NCBI GenBank assembly: GCA_937870605.1
Contig: CALMZW010000011.1
Location: forward strand, 1 to 9,608
Direction: 5' to 3'
Length of the DNA: 9,608 bases
DNA from: an uncultured Synergistaceae bacterium
GTDB lineage: Bacteria > Synergistota > Synergistia > Synergistales > Aminobacteriaceae
Below, piece by piece: positions 6,509-9,608 of the stretch. The notes beneath the pieces were generated by a model. It had not been told where the DNA came from, searched no databases, and was given only the letters and a program-made list of their open reading frames with translations. Made by a program: the position numbers and the translations under genes. Each line of letters starts with the position of its first letter. The stretch's first letter is position 1.

Positions 6509-6576
6509 TTTTTTGAAGATTGGCGCTCCGCGCGCCGCGAAACATGTGTTTCGATGCGAAAAACCGGCGCGCGCGC

Positions 6577-7281
6577 CTATGACCGGACGGGTTTCAGGCT
6601 CCGGACGCCCGACAGGTCCGGCGATGCTCTCATTCTACGCACGCAAGACGCCGTGAATCGGGGCGAATCGTCGCCGGGGACGCCTGTTTTCGCCAGCGTG
6701 ACGGGTTCCGCGTCGTCGCCGTGAAGCGACACGTTCTCTTGCAGGACACAGCCGGAGAACGTGAGCGTTCCGTAATTGAGGATTCCCCCGCCGGAGAGGT
6801 CGCCCGAATTCCAGGCGATCGCGCACCCTTCCATCGTCATGGTTCCCCGGTTGCAGACGGAGCCGCCGCCGAACGCCGACCTGTTCCGCAGCAGGCCGCA
6901 TCGCGTCATGACCAGCCGCCCCTCGTTCCGGATGGAGACTCCCGGATCCCCGTCCCCTCCGGAGAGGGTGACGTGCGACAGCGTGACGTCGCCCTCCGGC
7001 GATATCGCGAGGATTCCCTCCGCAGCCGCGCCCCGCTGCGCGATGACGCAGGGGCCGATGATGTACAGTTTTTTCGTCAGCTCAAGAACGGACGTCAGTT
7101 CGATCCGGAAAACGTCCGGATCGATGACGATCAGGTTGTTTCCCGCCGTCGCGTTCCGTACGGCGTGGCGAAGCGTTCCCTCTGCGTCGTCGTCCGCCGG
7201 ATTCGTCACTTCCCATACTGTCGCCTGCGTCATCAACGCGGCGTTTGACACCCATTGTCCCAGACTGCCGTATCGCACCAT
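6577..7281 (-). CDS. Short right-handed beta-helix protein with a 25-residue coil register
   Basis: A 234-residue protein. ATG 7281 is chosen because GAGGGAG lies 6 nt upstream and the promoter element ends about 40 nt before it; the frame stays open to an ATG at 7497, but that part has no ribosome site and overlaps the promoter. Residues 1-22 look like a weak or decayed signal peptide (SLGQWVSNAALMTQA). WEVTNPADDDAEGTLRHAV (23-41) is the usual entry to secreted beta-helix domains. Coils repeat every 25 residues: C78, H103, C128, C153 and C178 share one position, and N133, N158 and N183 another. Coils with N-x-G-x-(L/M)-x-(F/M)-x-x-C resemble the repeats of polymorphic outer-membrane-type proteins. 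The C-terminal 50 residues are polar and lack a Synerg-CTERM or other anchor. It is likely extracellular or a truncated relative of larger surface proteins. Function is unknown. Confidence 0.7.
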   Translation of the reverse strand: MVRYGSLGQWVSNAALMTQATVWEVTNPADDDAEGTLRHAVRNATAGNNLIVIDPDVFRIELTSVLELTKKLYIIGPCVIAQRGAAAEGILAISPEGDVTLSHVTLSGGDGDPGVSIRNEGRLVMTRCGLLRNRSAFGGGSVCNRGTMTMEGCAIAWNSGDLSGGGILNYGTLTFSGCVLQENVSLHGDDAEPVTLAKTGVPGDDSPRFTASCVRRMRASPDLSGVRSLKPVRS

Positions 7282-7323
7282 CCGCAGCTCCCTCTTTCCG
7301 TGTGCTCCGCGGTATGGCGTCAT

Positions 7324-7355
7324 GATCCACCCTGACAGCGTGTCAGAGTCAAGGG
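7324..7355 (-). promoter_or_regulatory. Repeated promoter-operator element, copy 2 (beta-helix gene)
   Basis: On the minus strand TTGACT (7352-7347) is followed by the dyad CTGACA-CGC-TGTCAG (7346-7332). The -10 region is TGGATC at 17 nt or GATCAT at 19 nt spacing. It is 27/32 identical to copy 1, with the differences in the dyad centre and at the edges. The transcript would start near 7317 and reach the ATG at 7281 after about 36 nt. The rest of the 7282-7582 region holds the opposite promoter of the HD-GYP gene and no accepted gene. Confidence 0.6.
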
Positions 7356-7472
7356 GGAATGGCGAAAGCGGATCGTTCCGTCGTCCGAATGCCTTCGGGC
7401 GCACACAAGCGGTAGGGTGAAACGCCCCCTGCGGCGGACGCGAGAAACGAGTCGCTTCACGGGGCTTCCGTT

Positions 7473-7503
7473 TTGACGTCTCGAATAGTATGCTCATTAT
7501 AAA
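7473..7503 (+). promoter_or_regulatory. Probable promoter of the GAF-PAS-HD-GYP gene
   Basis: TTGACG (7473-7478) is followed by TTATAA (7497-7502, 18 nt spacer) or TATAAA (7498-7503, 19 nt). Transcription would start near 7510, giving a leader of about 73 nt before the ATG at 7583. It is separate from the minus-strand element at 7324-7355, about 120 bp away. Confidence 0.5.
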
Positions 7504-7582
7504 TATGAAACACGATGGATCGTCATCCTTCCGTCTATGCTCGCGATATCGCCACCCATTACGAAAAAAGAGGTAGTGAACG

Positions 7583-9199
7583 ATGAACGATCCATTCGCA
7601 ACGACCCCGGAACCGTCCGAAGAACTATCCGGCCTGAAGCGGCGAATTCTTGCGCTGGAGCAATCGGAAGCGGTCTATAAGCGGGAGTTGGCATTCGAGC
7701 ATTTGATTTCGGATCTCTCCTCGAAATTCGTGAACATCTCCCCGGAGCGGGTTGATTCCGAAATCGAACGGGCGTTGAAGCGGATATGCGCGTTCACGCG
7801 CAGCGACCACTGCGCGTTGATTGCGGTCTTGCCCGAAAAGGGCGTCTGGAGGATCACGCATTTCGCCGCCGTGAAAGACGCGCCGTCTGTCCCGGTCGGA
7901 CTGGAGCTTCCCGTCACGATGCGTCCCTGGGTTTTCGACACGCTGCTGAACAGGAAGGAGATCCTGTCGTTCTCCCGGCTCGATGAATTGCCCGCGGAGG
8001 CGGACAGGGACAGGCGGACGTATCTCGAATGGGGGACGAAGTCGTCGCTCGGCATTCCGATCTTCGTCGAGGGCGCCGTCGATCACGTCATCTCCGTCAG
8101 CGCGACGGAGAACGAACGGGAATGGCCGGCGGAGCTGATTCCCAAACTGAAGCTTCTCGGAGAGACGTGCGTCGGCGTCCTTGTGCGCCGGCGGGGCCAG
8201 GAGGAGCTGCGGGAAAGCGGGAGAAACCTCCTGAAAGCGCAGCGGATAGCGGGCCTGGGGACATTCACGATGGATATGGCTTCGAGAATTTTCCGGACAT
8301 CGGATGTCATGGACGAGCTGTTCGGGATCGACGACGCATACGATCGCTCTCTGGACGGATGGCTGGCCCGGATCCACCCAGACGACCGGGCGATGATGGC
8401 CGACGTGATCCTGAACGAAGCGATGACTCGCGGACAGACCATCGACCGGGAATACCGCATTGTCCGCGCGAGCGACGGAACCACGCGATGGATCCACTCT
8501 CTGGGCGACCTGCAGTTCGACATCAGGGGGCTCAACCTTGAGCTTCACGGCACGTGCGAGGACATCACCGAGCGCAAGCAGGCGGAAGAAGACCTCAGAA
8601 AAAGCAACGCGCTGTTGCGGGAGGCGTTGATCGGAACGGTTCAGTCGATGGCCTCCGTCGTCGAATCCCGCGATCCGTACACAGCGGGACATCAGAAGCG
8701 AGTCGCCGAACTGGCGGAAGCCATCGCCGACGAAATGGGCCTTCCCGCCGACCGGACCGAAGGAATCCGGATGGCGGCGTTCATCCACGACCTCGGAAAG
8801 ATTTCCGTTCCCTCGGAAATCCTCTGCAAGCCCACGATGCTCCGGAAGGCGGAACTCGAGCTGCTGCGGGATCACCCCCGGGCCGGGTACGACATCCTGA
8901 AGGACATCGCCTTCCCCTGGCCCATCGCCCGGATTGTCCTGGAACATCACGAAAAGCTCGACGGATCCGGCTATCCCAACGGAATATCGGGAGAAGACAT
9001 CCTTCTCGAATCCCGGGTCGTCACGGTGGCGGACGTCGTCGAATCGATGGCCTCCCATCGCCCCTACCGGCCGTCCAAAGGACTTGACGCGGCGCTCGCC
9101 GAAATCGGGGAGAACACGGGGACGTCGTATGACGGCGCGGTGGTCGCTGCCTGCCTGCGCCTGTTCCGGGAAAGGGGATTCCGGCTCGGGGAGCTCTGA
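7583..9199 (+). CDS. GAF-PAS-HD-GYP protein, predicted cyclic-di-GMP phosphodiesterase
   Basis: A 538-residue soluble signalling protein. Domains in order are a short coiled segment (about 12-36), a GAF domain (about 40-205), a PAS domain with PAC tail (about 216-335, ending CEDITERKQAEEDL), a coiled linker and an HD-GYP domain (about 350-535). Catalytic features are intact: H370 (AGHQKR), the HD pair H402-D403 in HDLGK, H431 (DHPRAGYDIL), H455-H456 and the GYP triad 463-465 in HHEKLDGSGYP, and D484 (TVADVVESM). It should therefore hydrolyse c-di-GMP under control of a small molecule or redox signal sensed by GAF/PAS. No membrane segment is present, so it acts in the cytoplasm. ATG 7583 follows GAGGT (7570-7574) by 8 nt. 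It is transcribed away from the beta-helix/peptide pair. A role in setting their expression or surface display is possible but only suggested by position. Confidence 0.92.
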   Translation: MNDPFATTPEPSEELSGLKRRILALEQSEAVYKRELAFEHLISDLSSKFVNISPERVDSEIERALKRICAFTRSDHCALIAVLPEKGVWRITHFAAVKDAPSVPVGLELPVTMRPWVFDTLLNRKEILSFSRLDELPAEADRDRRTYLEWGTKSSLGIPIFVEGAVDHVISVSATENEREWPAELIPKLKLLGETCVGVLVRRRGQEELRESGRNLLKAQRIAGLGTFTMDMASRIFRTSDVMDELFGIDDAYDRSLDGWLARIHPDDRAMMADVILNEAMTRGQTIDREYRIVRASDGTTRWIHSLGDLQFDIRGLNLELHGTCEDITERKQAEEDLRKSNALLREALIGTVQSMASVVESRDPYTAGHQKRVAELAEAIADEMGLPADRTEGIRMAAFIHDLGKISVPSEILCKPTMLRKAELELLRDHPRAGYDILKDIAFPWPIARIVLEHHEKLDGSGYPNGISGEDILLESRVVTVADVVESMASHRPYRPSKGLDAALAEIGENTGTSYDGAVVAACLRLFRERGFRLGEL

Positions 9200-9316
9200 T
9201 TCGCGGCGGCGCCCCGATGTCCCGATCCGCAGATGCCCGGCGGGCAACGAACCGGAGCGAACCAGCGCTCTTCGTCGCAATGACGTGAACGAATCCCGAG
9301 AGCCTCGTATTTCGTA

Positions 9317-9357
9317 CAAAAAGACAGGAGCCGGAGGACATGCCTCCGGCTCCTGTC
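9317..9357 (-). terminator. Terminator of the right-edge surface protein gene
   Basis: GACAGGAGCCGGAGG (9323-9337) pairs perfectly with CCTCCGGCTCCTGTC (9343-9357), a 15-bp stem with a 5-base loop. The A-run at 9317-9322 becomes the T-tract on the minus strand, so it is an intrinsic terminator for the gene ending at 9378. The plus-strand HD-GYP gene may use the same hairpin without a T-tract. Nothing else was recognised in 9200-9316. Confidence 0.85.
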
Positions 9358-9377
9358 ATAAACCCGATTACCCGGCG

Positions 9378-9608
9378 CTAGTCACGGCGCTTCCGCGCAA
9401 GCGCGACTAGCGGGAGCGCAAGCAGCAGCGCGAACGGCGCGAAGCCTGCTCCCGCACCCGCGTCGCACCCGCCGCCGCTGCCCTTGTCCCCGACGATTTC
9501 CGCCGCGCGCACCGAGCATACGCGGATGGTCACGGCTCCTACGCCCGGGTTCAGGTCGTACGACCCGTTGTCCGTCACGATGTTCTTCCACGTCATGAGG
9601 CCCTCGCC
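9378..9608 (-). CDS. C-terminal end of a surface protein with Synerg-CTERM sorting signal (partial)
   Basis: The last 76 residues of a protein whose N-terminus lies beyond the right edge; the frame is open to base 9608. A short beta-rich stretch (WKNIVTDNGSYDLNPG, then GAVTIRVCSVRAAEI) is followed by a flexible linker. Then comes the tripartite signal: GSGGGCDAG with its conserved Cys, the hydrophobic helix FAPFALLLALPLVALA and the basic tail RKRRD. This layout matches the Synerg-CTERM domain, by analogy with other CTERM systems a signal for export, processing and anchoring of surface proteins. The gene is convergent with the HD-GYP gene and has its own terminator. Which enzyme processes it cannot be told from this window. 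Confidence 0.85.
   Translation of the reverse strand, partial: GEGLMTWKNIVTDNGSYDLNPGVGAVTIRVCSVRAAEIVGDKGSGGGCDAGAGAGFAPFALLLALPLVALARKRRD

Noticed and set aside
6477..7355. The two similar 32-bp elements as ends of a mobile element
   Set aside because: They are direct repeats placed exactly upstream of two genes in the same orientation. There is no transposase between them and no target duplication; a shared promoter explains them better.
7282..7497. N-terminal extension of the beta-helix protein from ATG 7497
   Set aside because: There is no ribosome site before 7497, the extension covers the conserved promoter-operator element, and its residues look like translated non-coding DNA.
7625..9319. 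A 564-codon minus-strand frame opposite the HD-GYP gene
   Set aside because: The plus-strand frame contains intact GAF, PAS and HD-GYP motifs; this frame has none and is its antisense shadow.

Overview
This is a high-GC, gene-dense bacterial window. The best taxonomic clue is at the right edge. The minus-strand protein that enters there ends in a Gly/Ser-Cys spacer, a hydrophobic helix and a terminal RKRRD tail, which matches the Synerg-CTERM sorting signal found in surface proteins of the phylum Synergistota. I therefore read the window as a Synergistota chromosome; genus cannot be told. No tRNA, rRNA, CRISPR array, transposase or phage gene was seen.

Layout from left to right. (1) 1-339, minus: N-terminus of a secreted beta-helix-type surface protein, cut by the window edge, with a strong promoter at 443-471. 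(2) 666-992, plus: a DUF3870 protein. (3) 993-1160: a structured leader or terminator region. (4) 1161-3453, plus: an operon of a DUF819 membrane transporter and a dipeptide (L-Ala-D/L-Glu) epimerase, closed by a strong terminator. (5) 3537-4925, minus: a PepV-like M20 dipeptidase, convergent with that operon. (6) 5095-6129, plus: a low-specificity threonine aldolase-type PLP enzyme, divergent from the dipeptidase. (7) 6166-6195: a perfect 30-bp palindrome. (8) 6225-6353, minus: a 42-residue peptide with a textbook double-glycine leader. (9) 6577-7281, minus: a short beta-helix protein. (10) 7583-9199, plus: a GAF-PAS-HD-GYP cyclic-di-GMP phosphodiesterase. (11) 9378-9608, minus: the Synerg-CTERM tail.

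Genes 4 and 5 fit a salvage route for murein dipeptides. A carrier imports, or an exporter balances, the substrate. The epimerase turns L-Ala-D-Glu into L-Ala-L-Glu, and the dipeptidase releases the free amino acids, which suits the amino-acid-fermenting lifestyle of this phylum. The transporter's role here is inferred from context only.

The most interesting stretch is 6225-7355. The small double-glycine peptide and the short beta-helix protein are each preceded by the same 32-bp element (27 of 32 positions identical). It holds a TTGACT -35 box followed at once by a TGACA-N3-TGTCA dyad. The two genes therefore look like one small regulon: a probably exported signal or bacteriocin-like peptide and a cell-surface-type protein under one unknown regulator, next to a c-di-GMP enzyme. 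The peptide is too short for ordinary gene callers and is easily missed.
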